A stretch of 64,000 nucleotides of DNA from Craspedostauros australis (GCA_026770025.1 JAMXDE010000004.1:2542001-2606000); one strand, 5' to 3'; positions 34,121 to 45,601 are shown, counted from the first letter of the stretch. The notes: a model not told the origin generated them from the sequence alone. Numbers and translations: made by a program.

Positions 34121-34892
34121 ATACATGAATGCATGGCGAGTGAGCAAGTACAATAGATTTGAAGGTAAGCACTCACCATGTTAGTTCTGGCAACATGCGA
34201 GACAGAAAAATATCTCGTTGCATGGTTGTTCAGCACATCCTCTGCTTGTTGGATCACTCTGTGCCGTATGGAATGGTTCGGAGTAGAGGGTCATTCGTAC
34301 TGTCGACGTCTACAACTTTGAGCTCAGACGTACCACAGAGCGCAACTCCCTCTCCAGAGTGTCGAATAGATTCGAATGGTGGGATAAGTAAGAAACATTG
34401 TCGCCGTCATCTCCGTGTCTGCGAAGATTCAATCCATTCCGCAATTCATCCTTTCGGATGGAGATCATTCCTCAAGACTCATCTTCATCTCTGGATTGAT
34501 CAAATCAGTTCGGTTGCCAACTCATCCATCGATGCACCTGATAGAAAAGTTGCGTCATGGTTGTGCAGGTGTACTCGTCCTCAGCTCGTGTGTCTTGGGA
34601 TGGTGCGCTGCGGACAGCAAGCCCTCTTGTTCATCCTGGCCACTTCATACTTTCTCGAAAGGAATCCACGATTTCGCATCTGCATCATGGCAGATTGTGA
34701 GGAAACGTCTTCTCTGATTGTGTCCACCCTGATGTGGTCATGTCTTCGTTGGTCTCATTGTTGACGCGTTACGCTGCGTTGTGTTGCATTGCCCTGCCAA
34801 GTCAAGCGTTGAGAGAAACAACGTTGGTGGCTTCTTGTGTGTGTGTGTGTGTTGGTTTGATGTGTTGGTGGATTCGGTGGTTGCGTGTTGGC

Positions 34893-34900
34893 TGACGTCA
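34893..34900. promoter_or_regulatory. CRE-type palindrome TGACGTCA, Lhcx copy C
   Basis: In context GGCTGACGTCACGTTGATGGG, 599 bp before the copy C start. The 3' flank has one change relative to copies A and B but the palindrome is intact. Confidence 0.6.
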
Positions 34901-35231
34901 CGTTGATGGGTGTGTTTTCTGTTGTCAGTATTTCCCACCTGTTTGTGGATCTCTGTTGTTGCGAACATGAATGAGCGCGGCGAACCCTGTGTTGTTCCTG
35001 TCCATAAATCTGATAAGTGCACTTCTGAGCTGTACCGACCAATCACAAACCAGAAGAGAGGAAACGTCGACGCAAACTTCTCCAATCAAACTCCGCACAT
35101 CACCAATGACCCACGTCATCGTCCCATCCACCCAATTCCTCTGCTGACTCCATCACACACATCACCTCACTTTCCCATGTCAGAAGATTCCAAACGAAAC
35201 GAATGGAGACGATTGCGAAACGGAAATGGTC

Positions 35232-35237
35232 CACGTG
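35232..35237. promoter_or_regulatory. G-box CACGTG, Lhcx copy C
   Basis: 260 bp upstream of the start, within otherwise diverged sequence (GGTCCACGTGATGATTCG), so the box is retained although the flanks changed. Confidence 0.5.
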
Positions 35238-35491
35238 ATGATTCGCAGTCATTCGATCTCTCCATCTCTGATGTGTGGTGTTGTTGTGCGTTGATGCGTG
35301 TTGTTGATGGTGTGAACATGTACCAACTCTGTGCAACCTCACCACATCAAACAGGAAACACACGACAACACCACACGCCAAACCAAACATCCACCTCTCA
35401 CCTCCATCCTCTCATAAAATCAACAACTTGACCAACACTCGATCAATCCAACCCACAACCCACAAACCACAAACCACACCCAACAACAACC

Positions 35492-36121
35492 ATGAAGTTC
35501 ACCGCCACCCTCATCGCTGCCCTCGCCGGTTCCGCCGCCGCCTTCGCTCCAATCCAGCAGTCCACCTCCGGATCTGCCCTCAAGGCCACCGCAGAGCTCC
35601 CAGGCGCCATCGCCCCAGTTGGATTCTTCGATCCACTTGGATTCGCTGAGAAGGCCGATGCCAACACCCTCAAGCGTTACCGCGAGGCCGAGCTCACCCA
35701 TGGACGCGTCTCCATGCTCGCCGTCCTCGGATTCCTCGTCGGAGAGAAGGTTGAGGGATCTTCCTTCCTCTTCGATTCCCAGATCAGTGGACCAGGCATC
35801 ACCCACCTCTCCCAGGTCCCAGCCCTCTTCTGGGTCCTCCTCACTGTCGGAATCGGCGCCGCCGAGACCCGCCGTGCCGAGATGGGCTTCGTTGAGCCAC
35901 AGGCCGTCCCAGTCGACCAGGCTGGACTCATGCGTGAGAACTACACCCCAGGTGACATCGGTTTCGATCCACTTGGCCTCAAGCCAGAGGACCCAGAGGA
36001 GCTTGCCATCATGCAGACCAAGGAGCTCCAGAATGGACGTCTTGCTATGCTCGCCGCCGCCGGTTTCATCGCCCAGGAGCTTGTCGATGGAAAGGGAATC
36101 ATTGAGCACTTCACTGCTTAA
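35492..36121 (+). CDS. Lhcx-family light-harvesting / photoprotection protein, tandem copy C
   Basis: 209 residues. The protein is as copy A except Ala-Leu-Phe before helix 2; a handful of extra silent changes occur (ACC for ACT at codon 4, GCT for GCC near the end). Full set of motifs: AFAP presequence, THGRVSM, ISGPGITHLSQVP, QNGRLAM. CATAAAA lies at 35413. The leader carries an extra CACAAACCACAAACC duplication relative to A and B. The last of the three plus-strand Lhcx genes, it ends the co-oriented array. Confidence 0.95.
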   Translation: MKFTATLIAALAGSAAAFAPIQQSTSGSALKATAELPGAIAPVGFFDPLGFAEKADANTLKRYREAELTHGRVSMLAVLGFLVGEKVEGSSFLFDSQISGPGITHLSQVPALFWVLLTVGIGAAETRRAEMGFVEPQAVPVDQAGLMRENYTPGDIGFDPLGLKPEDPEELAIMQTKELQNGRLAMLAAAGFIAQELVDGKGIIEHFTA

Positions 36122-37740
36122 ATGGTTTGATCGTACTCTGCTCTGGAGTATTCCACGACATTCCCTTTACCACCAAGCCAAGCGGATTATGCATCGCTGC
36201 TTAATCATGAAGCAGTGATATTGATCCGATGAGAGATGCTTGCATTCCAATACACCCGCAACCACCAATACAGAGACTAAATTTAACCTTTTTCTTTTTC
36301 AAACACAACACACTCATGCAGCCCTATTTCGTTCACCGACAGTCTCTCTCTCTCTCTGGAGATTGACGAGCACTCGCAATAGCTGCTGCCACTCTGGTCC
36401 ATCATCTGTTGGCACACCCGTAGTCCTTGCATGCGACTGCTTACATTCGTGCCCCCAGTGACATAACGCAGATGTGAGTACCAAGGAACTTACACGCCAA
36501 AACAGACAAAGATCTGGTTGTCCAGAGGAAGACGAGGACACACTATCGGTAGATGAAGAAGCAAATAGAAACAGCGGCAATTGTTCTATTTATTGTATAA
36601 CTTTCCACCCGTCAATGTATTGAGATATCTCTGATATGGTATTCTTCTAGATACCAATACTCGTGGTCGCGGTTCGTCCAGATGTCACGAACGCAAGCTA
36701 GATGCTTCTGCACAGGATTTCCCAGCGAGCCTATGAGGTGTGGTACGGGCGACCTGCATTCATGATACAGTAGAGCAGAGCGCTCTACTGCAGAGTATAG
36801 TACTCTATTCCAGAGTCGATGGCTACTCCTCCACTCCACTGTTCGCACTTCCGAAGCTCCCAGAGGCATGGGAGCGTGTTGGATCGTGAAGGAGCACGCG
36901 TACAAAGAGTCCACATCACGAAAGTGCGGATGTCTGGGGTGTGTGTGGGCAGCAAGGAGATGGTACAAAACCACATGTGTGAACTGTTGACTCGTGGCAG
37001 CATCACAAAGTCCCCATCCTCCGCGCACAGGGACGGAGGATTCAGATTCAAGCAGAGTGGTGTTCCGAGGCCACGAACAATGTACCGAGCGGACTCTACT
37101 ATACTCCATGCACGGGCTAGAGTTGGCGACATCTCGCGCTGAACCATCGTGTTGGCCACCCGAGTGCCATGTGATACTGCAACGTGCCTCCTTGAATGAA
37201 TCTCCATGTTGCGGGAGCGGTGGCGTTTAGGCTGCGTCGCGACAGTTGTCCAATCATGTGAGGCAACATGCTCTGCTCGAACTCTACACGCACCGACATG
37301 CGATCGTACCAACACCATTTGGATGCGCAAAGGAATGCAGATGTCACAGGAACGACAAATCGTGGGTATCTTAGCGACGGACGGACAGACAGACGAGTGT
37401 GTGGGCAGGAGCATGGCCGAAATCGCGGTGATGGACCAAAGAAACAACAAGCCGATGAACAACAGGCGCCGGTTGTTGTCCACATTCCCATCCGCCTCTG
37501 GTCCAGAACTGTTTCTTCGTCACGTCTCACCACAACAACCGAACGTAACAGAGCACTCTGCGCTCCACAAAAGAGCAGCGTTGAATGAAGTTGAGGAAGC
37601 AAAAGTTGGTATTGCGCTGCCCGCAAGGAGCATGCTCGTACCCCATGATCATTCGAGAAGCAATCACAAAGGGGAATGCCATATACTAGCACACGATACC
37701 ATGCCACACAACACCCTTCCCAACACAACTCATCAACAAC
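36122..37740. other. Intergenic region upstream of the first subtilisin gene
   Basis: The first 180 bp belong to unit C. From 36301 the DNA is unique, with a CT tract near 36345-36357 and a conspicuous run of TAGAG/CTCTA motifs at 36770-36815. Open frames on both strands lack domains. Confidence 0.5.
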
Positions 37741-40182
37741 ATGGGAGAGGAAGGATCCAACCACAGCTCCCGCGGCACCGAAGCGGCTGCCACTTGCAGG
37801 CCCATGTCATGGGCGTGGACCGTGGCTATTGCCACCCTGCTGCTGATCAGCAGTGCCGTGAACGCTGCTAAAAGCACCAAGCGACACCAGAGGCCCCTGC
37901 ACATCCAACGGGCTGCATTGGCAAGACAAGTGGATGTCGAATCAGGCCCGCAGGCGTTGCTCAATGGAGCAGGTATTACGTCCACAAGGCGCTTGGATGC
38001 CCATCAATACTCGATGGATGATCTGGAGGTACCTGTTCCAATCAACTCCGACCGCGTGATCGTCCATTGTGTCTACGGCGAGGAGGAGGAATGCTTGGAG
38101 CAACTGAAGGAGTTCGTTCAACAAGAACAAGAAGGCGACTCGATTGAGATCCTCCACGAATTGCTCGGCACCAGCTTCGTGGCTGTCAAGATTCCGATCG
38201 CCAAACAGGAAAGATTGAAGCAGCTCCCGGCCGTGTTCGATATTGAGGAGGATGTTCCGCGCATTCTCGTCCCGACTGTGGAGACTGACGACATTCCCGT
38301 CGAAGCCGCGAGCGATCAATCGGCATTCTTCCAGATTATCCCATACGGCATTGATATGGTGCGGGCGCGTGAGGTTTGGTCCAAATACCAAACGAAGGGA
38401 GCCGGAGTGAGGGTCTGTGTCATCGACAGCGGGTTGGTGCCCCATCAAGACATCAACGCCGCCAATGTGCTTGGTGGAATCGACTTCACCGACGAGGACG
38501 ACTTCGTAAGTCACGCTATCGTTGCTTCCTTGCCTTTACTTCGTGCTGCCTTGCTTTTTCAGTGTTTCCCTTTGCCTTCGCCTTTTGCCTTCGCTTTGGC
38601 CATCGATTCGGAGGACGGACATGTTGATCTGGAAGGATCTACTATGCTATGCTCTACTATTCTATGCTATACTCCATCGAAATTTGTGAGCATCAGTCCC
38701 AGCCGCAACATCAACCGCAAGCCACGCTAACATCCGTGCCCGCCTCATTCTTGCTCTGCGCCGTGTGATTGCCTAGCGAAACCACCATCGCAGACGTCCG
38801 ATGGTAGTGGACATGGGACACACGTCACGGGAACTATCGCAGCAGCAGACAACAACATCAACGTGGTCGGTGTCGCCCCGGATGTCACCTTGATCATTCT
38901 GCGCAGTCTTGATGATCAAGGGAGAGGCTTTGCAACCGACACCATGGATGCTGTCCTGGCTTGCGCAAGTAACGGTGGCGAAGTCATCAATCTTAGCTTG
39001 GGCGGAAACGTATCGACGGTTGCAGAAGCCGAGACGTACCAGCAAGTCACCAGTGACGGCATTGTCGTGGTTGCCGCTGCCGGGAATTCGGGGCTGATTG
39101 AGTTTCTCTACCCTGCCTCCTACCCATCCGTCATCAGCGTCGCAAACGTGGACTCCTTCGGGAACATTGCATCCTCGTCAACAAGAAACATCAGGATGGA
39201 TGTATCAGCCCCTGGCGAATACGTGATAAGTCTCAGCACCAGCGGGTACTCCACCGCGATAGGGTCAGGAACTTCAATGGCAGCACCGCATGTTAGCGGT
39301 CTCGCCGCGCTGTTGAAGAGCATTGACCCTAGCGCCACCCCCTTTGACATCCGCAGAGCTCTCTCGTTGACGGCAGTCGACAGGTTCGTCGAGGGTCTGG
39401 ACGGCGTGTACGGATACGGCATTGTGGACGGCGTGCAGGCTGCTGACTTCTTGACCGGCACGTACAATCAGAACGGCAACTGCGCGCCCGACGAGCAGCT
39501 CATCACCGTGCGACTCACAACGGATGACTACCCGCTGGAGACCAGCTGGGAGGTTTGGCAAGACGATGTGGCCTTGCTGCGTTACATGGGTTTCGACCCC
39601 AATTCCGAAGTGACGATCAATGAGTGCATTCCGACAACCGGTTGCCTCGTGTTCATCCTTCGGGATACTTACGGCGACGGGATCTGCTGTGAAGATGGTG
39701 CCAGCAGCGTGGAGGTGGAGCTGGATGGACAGCTGCTGTTCGTCGACAACTTCGAAGACGGTGAATTCACAGGCACTCTCTTCGGTTCAGGCTGCCCCAA
39801 AACCAACCCACCAATACCGCAACCAACACCGCGGCCAGCGCCACGGCCAACATCAAGACCAACATCAAGGCCAACCTTGAATCCAACCAGCGCACCTACA
39901 GCATCTCCCATGGCACCCCCAACCTTGAATCCTACCAGTACACCCACGGCATCTCCCATGGCACCCCCAACCTTGAATCCCTCGGCGAGCCCAACTCTGT
40001 CACCAGTGAGCAGTCTCACCTCGAGCCCAACGGCAGACGAGAACTCTAGGCTGACATCCCCGCCAATGACCGCCCCAACCGCACCCTCGGGATCAACAGC
40101 AGCGACACGCAGCAAGCTGACAGAAAACAAGCCATTGCTACTTTTGTCCAGTGCAATTTTCATATTCTATGTCTATTGGTGA
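37741..40182 (+). CDS. Secreted subtilisin-like serine protease (S8), copy 1
   Basis: Exons 37741-38505 and 38794-40182 (288-bp GTAAGT...CGCAG intron, phase 0), 717 residues. A short N-terminal tail precedes a hydrophobic signal (AWTVAIATLLLISSAVNA). An inhibitor-I9-type propeptide follows (about 85-165, DRVIVHCVYGEEEECLEQL ... FVAVKIPIAKQERLKQLPAV). The S8 triad is visible: Asp229 in VCVIDSG, His262 in SDGSGHGTHVTG at the start of exon 2, Asn353 in AAAGNSG and Ser416 in GTSMAAPHVSG. After the catalytic domain comes a diatom-type module (NGNCAPDEQLITVRLTTDD ... TSWEVW ... YGDGICCEDG), a Pro/Thr linker and a hydrophobic end LLLLSSAIFIFYVYW, which could be a GPI-anchor or tail-anchor signal. 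Acts outside the cell or in the secretory path. Tandem copy at 42982. Confidence 0.9.
39871..39980 (+). repeat. 48-bp in-frame tandem repeat in the Pro/Thr linker
   Basis: Two full units start at 39871 and 39919 with a partial third at 39967. Each encodes 16 residues around PTLNPTSxPTASPMAP. Absent from the second protease copy, so it expanded after the duplication. Confidence 0.85.
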
Positions 40183-40478
40183 GTCCATGGTTACAAAGAA
40201 CAAATGTGAAATGTACCACCTATGACGCCGCTGCATCCACAGACAAGACCCGTTTTTCCCTCACCAACCTTGCCGGCGAGAGCAATTGGCATCAAGTCGA
40301 AACAACACCAAATCGTTTCTACCGCCAGGCCTCCATCCTCAAGGCAGAGGAGTGCTACACGTTCGTCGCTCAAGACGATGATGGGGATGGGACCGAGTTC
40401 CTCCAGGCGCTACATGACAGTAAGATCATCATCGACATCGAGTACGGTAACTTCGGCAGCATCATCCAGCGCAAGTAA
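40183..40478 (+). other. Conserved out-of-frame domain following protease copy 1
   Basis: Directly after the stop at 40180 a second frame is open to 40478. It reads FSLTNLAGES, WHQVETTPNRFYRQASIL, CYTFVAQDDDGDG and IIIDIEYGNFGSII, resembling a further copy of the same diatom module (W ... CY-F ... GDG ... FG). The equivalent stretch after copy 2 is also open. The protease stop overlaps a GTGAGT (40179-40184), a possible splice donor; the only phase-compatible acceptor I find (GCGAGAG, 40282) is weak. It may be an alternative C-terminus or a decaying exon. Confidence 0.45.
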
Positions 40479-42663
40479 CCAAGTGCACATCCGTGGATGC
40501 ACATCAGTGGATGACTTACTGATAGCTTGTGTAATATAATAAAATATATAATAATAGTTTGCAACATGTTTGTTGCTTGTTCGACCAGGTGGTGTTCTTT
40601 GCTCTCCACATGCACACAAATGAATGTGGATTGTGGCTCATCCTTTCATCGCGCTGGTACGCTCAGAATTGCAAATGTGTGGATCAATGACAGAAGTATG
40701 TATATATGCTCTCGAGGTGGTACGATGACATGCATCGAACTTCAGCCTACTCTGTCGATTGTGTGGCTGCGTCATCTCCTGTATGTAGGTACTCTCCAAT
40801 TCTACTCTGCTATGCATGTTATTGTACATGCACAGTGGACAACTCTTGTAATCTGATAACGAGTGATTTATGATTAATTGCTTGAGGTGCGGGATGTACA
40901 GTCGATTTCAGTGCAGTGTATCACGGTATTGCGCGAGTGATTGCGAGTGACGAGGAGGGAGACGATGTCGAGACACAACGGATGCGTTGGGCGAGGATCG
41001 AATTGCGTCGGATGTTGTAACGTCTCGTGATCGAATTAGTTGGAGAGCCGACGTCTTTGTTCGAGCGTTGTCGACTCTGACCATTGACACATAGAGCATG
41101 GTCCCACAAAGGACCATGTGTTGGATTTACAAAGTACCTTCTTGGTGCACAGGTTGCTGATGGAAGGTCTTGGTTGGGTTCATTTTGGCGCGAACTGGCC
41201 GATTGTTGTTTTGTGTTTGCTCAACTGACGTTCGGGTTCGAGTCCGGCGACTTCAGTCACGGTTGTGTCCGCTCACAACATGGATCGATGATTGTCACAA
41301 AACCGATTCCGACAACAACCAGCCACATCATCATGTCTTCCCAGGTTGATCGGTTCATGTGCAGACGTATCCCATGAATTGGTATCCTTGAATCCGGCAT
41401 CAGCACCAGACATCACAACATCATGCAATATCTGACGAGAACAAGGCCAGGAGGCACACAGGTGGACGGAGGCATTCGTGACCATCCAATCCGCCCATTC
41501 CATCGAAGATTGTTGGGATGGGAGAGAGAGAGAGAGAGCTCCTGTGATGGGAAGATGACAGGCTCTTGTATCAGAGTACACACTGGTTTGACTATGTCAC
41601 CCACGATGACCGTAGCAGCTAGTCGGAGTTGGTGGCGAGGGTTGGCACAGAGCACATGCATACGATATACCAATGGCGACCATACACACTGCACGATACA
41701 GCATCGTGAGTACAAAGTGCGAGGAAGAGTCACGCACCTGCAAGTTCATTCGGCAATAGACGAAGCCGCAAAGGCACAAAGAGTGAAGAGTTGAGATTTC
41801 GTGCTCTCTCGTAGTCCGCAAGATCGCGAGAGGATGGAGACAACGCTTGCGTGCGAAAGATTCACATGGTGGACGTGCAGGTGTGTGGAGTGCGTCTCCA
41901 GCAAGGAGACATGATCGCATCGAGACCGGAACTGGTGTTTGGTGAGAACGTCACGGAACCTGTGCAGGGGTGCGACCTTGCGAGAGTGTCAGGGCGAGGA
42001 CAGAAACTGACAGGAACGAGGCAATACCCCAGAGTTGAATCTGATTCTGGGCACTTCAACGAAGATCTATGTCATCGATGTGGTGTCGCATGAGGCATGC
42101 ATAGTTCGCATATTTTGTGGAAAGAGTGCGATCATGGTATCGATGCGCAAGATTTGGCAGAAACCGTGTCACATGGACAGCTTCCCCAAACTCCAAGGCG
42201 ACCGCCTCTCACCATTCTGGCCAGAACCATCCATAATCGCACTCAGACTTGTCATGAATGATGCAGACGTCGCAGCTCCACCGGAGGTGTCGTGGTGATC
42301 TCGTGCCAACTGCCGCAGTGCTGACGGCAGCGAGAGAGATTCTTTGCATCAACCAATGTACTATACGCACGTACATTCTTGGGAGTCCGTGGTCACTCTT
42401 ACTCTGCCTACCAAACATGCCTGGCAATCTTTCGGTGCAAGCACGAGGTAGCCCCATTCATCGAACCGGGCAGGGAGTGAGAGCATTGTGTTCATCCTCT
42501 CCGGGAACCGTGCAGAAGAGGTACTTTGCCCAAAATCGTGACTGTGAACCTCATAAACCAGATTCATCGACAGGTGAGAAGCAAGCGGAACAGAAGGAAC
42601 AAGAAGAAGGATCGCGAGGTGCCGTGTGCCCATTGCAGCTGTTGTTGTTGTTGTTGCTGCTGC

Positions 42664-42695
<32 letters not shown>

Positions 42696-42981
42696 CTGTT
42701 GATGTTGTTCACATGGCTAAACACTATCCGTTGTTTGGTTCTGATTTACCATCAACCCAGAACCGTTCATCTTTCCATTTCCTCACGATACCACAACGGA
42801 ACAGAGCAGAGCAAAGTTGGGGACTCGATTACACTGAGGAACCGGCCGGGCAAGTACTCATGCGGCCACACACAACAAGGAATATCAGCCCCCGCAGACG
42901 CTAAGAACTGTACCCTCCCATCATTGAAGAGTAACAGCGCTGCAGCAAACATCACCTCTCATCGACTCAGCGCCCACTAAC
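40479..42981. other. Intergenic region between the two proteases
   Basis: The first 280 bp are a duplicated 3' flank (matching 45602-45880). The rest is unique, with a GA tract at about 41522-41539 and a TTG/CTG repeat at 42638. No gene supported; the 240-residue frame ending at 42980 is a leucine-run artefact of the trinucleotide repeat. Confidence 0.5.
42638..42709. repeat. TTG/CTG trinucleotide microsatellite
   Basis: Alternating runs of TTG and CTG about 270 bp upstream of the second protease start. Not in a supported coding region. Confidence 0.9.
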
Positions 42982-45287
42982 ATGCAAGAAGGATCCAACA
43001 ACAGCGGCCCCCGCGGCACCGAAGCGACTGCCGTTGGTGCTACCGCTCGGAAGCCCATGCGATGGCCGTGGACCGTGGCCATTGCCACCCTGCTGCTGCT
43101 CAGCAGCGGCGTTGCGCACGCTGATCAAAGCACCAAGCGACAGCAGAAGCCCCTGCACATCCAGCGGGCCGCCTTGGCAAGGCAAATGGAAGCTGGGCCA
43201 GGTCCACAGGCGTTGCTCAATGAAGCAGGTACTGCGTCCACGCTGTCCTACAGCAGCTACCATTCCTCCGCGGAGGAGCTGGAGGGACCTGTTCCAATCA
43301 ACTCCGACCGCGTGATCGTCCATTGTGTCTACGGCGAGGAGGAGGAATGCTTGGAGCAACTGAAGGAGTTCGTCCATGAAGAGGACGACGACTCGATTGA
43401 GATCGTCCACGAATTGCTCGGCACCAGCTTCGTGGCTGTCAAGATTCCAATCTCCAAACAAGAGAGCTTGAAGCAGCTCCCGGCTGTGTTCGATATTGAG
43501 GAGGACTTTCCCCGCGCCCTCATGAAGGATGTGGTACATGATGATGTTCCTGTCGAAGCCGAGAGCGATCAATCTGCATTCTTCCAGACTGTCCCATACG
43601 GCATCGATATGGTGCGGGCACGTGAGGTTTGGTCCAGGTATCGAACGAAGGGAGCTGGAGTGACAGTCTGCGTCGTCGACAGCGGGTTGGCGTTCCATCA
43701 AGACATCAACGCCGACAATGTGATTGGTGGGATAGACTTCACCGACGAGAACAATTTCGTAAGTCACACTGCCATTGCTTATCATAGTTTTGCAATCTGT
43801 GTTGCCTTCGCTTTGGCCATCGATTCGAAGGACAGCAATGTTGATATGGAAGCATCAACTATACGATTTCTCCGTACGAGATTGTGAGCATCAGTTGCAG
43901 TCGCAATATCAAACGCAAGCCTCACTCACATTCCCACTTCATGCTTTTCCATCTGGTGATTGTGGCACCGCGTAATCAATCATCTGCTTGTGCATGTAAA
44001 TACCTATCGAAATTATCATCGTAGATGTCCGATGGTAGTGGACACGGGACGCACGTCACTGGGATTATTGCAGCAGCAGACAACGGCATCGGTGTGGTCG
44101 GTGTGGCCCCGGATGTCACCTTACTTATCGTGCGCATGTTCGACGATTTCGCATCTGGCTTGTTATCGGATGCTCTTCGGTCCACTGTGCTCTGCGCAGA
44201 AAATAATGCAGATGTCATCAATCTTAGCTTGGGCGGAGACGAATCATCCGTTGCAGAAGCCGAGGTATACCGGCAAATCTCGGCTGCAGGCTCCGTCGTG
44301 GTCGCCGCTGCCGGGAATTCGGGGAAGGTCGAGTTTCTCTACCCTGCCTCCTACCCATCCATCATCAGCGTCGCAAGCGTGGGCGCCTCGGGATATGTTG
44401 CATCAACATCAACAGGCAACGACATGGTGGATGTGTCAGCCCCCGGTGAATTTATTACGAGTCTGAGTAATGACGGGTATTTCACCACGGTAAAGTCGGG
44501 AACTTCAATGGCGGCACCGCATGTCAGCGGCGTTGTTGCGCTGTTGAAGAGCATCGACCCCAGCGCCACCCCCTTTGATATCCGCAGAGCTCTCTCGTTG
44601 ACGGCAGTCGACAGGAACCTCAAGGGCTACGACACTGCCCACGGATACGGCATCGTGGATGCCAAGGAAGCTGCTGACTTCTTGACCGGCACGTACAATC
44701 AGAACGGCAACTGCGCGCCCGACGAGCAGCTCATCACCGTGCGACTCACAACGGATAGCTACCCGCTGGAGACCAGCTGGGAGATTTGGCAAGACGGTGT
44801 GGCCTTGCTGCGCTACATGAACTTCGGTCCGAACTCCGAATCGACGTTCAATGAGTGTATCCCGACCACCGGGTGTTTTACGTTCCAAATTTGGGACACT
44901 GCAGGCGACGGGATCTGCTGTGAAGATGGTGCCGGCGGAGTGGAGATAGACCTCGATGGAGAGCTGTTAGCCTCCGGCGATTTCGAAGACGGTGAAATCG
45001 CAGGCGTTTCTTTCGGTCCAGGCTGCCCCCAAACCAACCCACCAAGACCGCAACCAACATCGCGGCCAGCACCACAGCCAACACTCACGGCACTCCCAAC
45101 TGTGGACCTTCCCGCAAACCCCACCTCAAGCATCACGACAGACAAGGACTCTGGGCTGACATCCCCGCCAATGGCCGCCCCAACCGCACCCTCGGGATCA
45201 ACAGCAGCGACACGCAGCAAGCTGACAGAAAACAAGCCATTGCTACTTTTGTCCAGTGCAATTTTCATATTCTATGTCTATTGGTGA
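42982..45287 (+). CDS. Secreted subtilisin-like serine protease (S8), copy 2
   Basis: Exons 42982-43758 and 44025-45287 (266-bp GTAAGT...CGTAG intron, the same position and phase as copy 1), 679 residues. Signal WTVAIATLLLLSSGVAHA; I9-like propeptide; triad Asp233 (VCVVDSG), His266 (SDGSGHGTHVTG), Asn357 (AAAGNSG), Ser420 (GTSMAAPHVSG). The module NGNCAPDEQLITVRLTTDS ... AGDGICCEDG and the C-terminal SKLTENKPLLLLSSAIFIFYVYW are nearly unchanged, while the Pro/Thr linker is much shorter and lacks the 48-bp repeats. Near-identity at the two ends with divergence in the middle of the protease domain (residues 275-320) suggests a duplication followed by specificity change. The 3' flank is also duplicated. 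Confidence 0.9.
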
Positions 45288-45601
45288 GTCCACGGTCACA
45301 AAGAACAAATGTGAAATGTACCACCTATGACGCCGCTGCATCCACAGACAAGACCCTTTTCTCCCTCACCAACCTTGCCGGCGAGAGCATTTGGCACCAA
45401 GTTGAAACAACCCCAAACCGTTTCTACCGCCAGGCCTCCATCCTCGAGGTAGAGGATTGCTACACTTTCATCGCTCAAGACGATGGTGGGGATGGGACCG
45501 AGTTCCTCCAGGTGCTGCACGATGGTAAGATCATCATCGACATTGAGTATGGCAACTTCGGCAGCATCATCCAGCGCAAGTTCGGATCGTTGTGCAAGTA
45601 A
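45288..45601 (+). other. Conserved out-of-frame domain following protease copy 2
   Basis: The same arrangement as at 40183-40478, in the same relative frame, ending FGSLCK. The frame has stayed open in both copies despite several amino-acid differences. A GTGAGT again overlaps the protease stop. Confidence 0.45.

Larger units (their letters stand above)
30749..34892 (+). repeat. Tandem duplication unit B
   Basis: About 4.1 kb. Same order as unit A but shortened mainly by a 781-bp deletion inside the Cys-repeat gene and smaller deletions near 33018 and 34200. Confidence 0.85.
34121..35491. other. Spacer and promoter of Lhcx copy C
   Basis: Contains sequence matching 30100-30748 of unit A and then the copy C promoter. 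It includes a short GT run (TGTGTGTGTGTG near 34838-34850) absent from unit A. The region just upstream of copy C is more diverged, with an extra insertion around 35285-35310. Confidence 0.6.
34893..36300 (+). repeat. Tandem duplication unit C, truncated
   Basis: Begins at the promoter box and matches units A and B through the Lhcx gene and its 3' flank to CTTTTTCTTTTTCAA near 36301. There homology stops abruptly and unrelated sequence (ACACAACACACTCATGC) begins. No Cys-repeat gene follows. Confidence 0.8.

Noticed and set aside
41200..41260. GGTTCGAGTCC, tRNA T-loop-like
   Set aside because: The adjacent stem does not pair and no acceptor, D or anticodon arm is found upstream.
42258..42980. 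240-codon frame with a 22-leucine run
   Set aside because: The run is a TTG/CTG microsatellite; the rest has no protein character and it ends next to the protease start.
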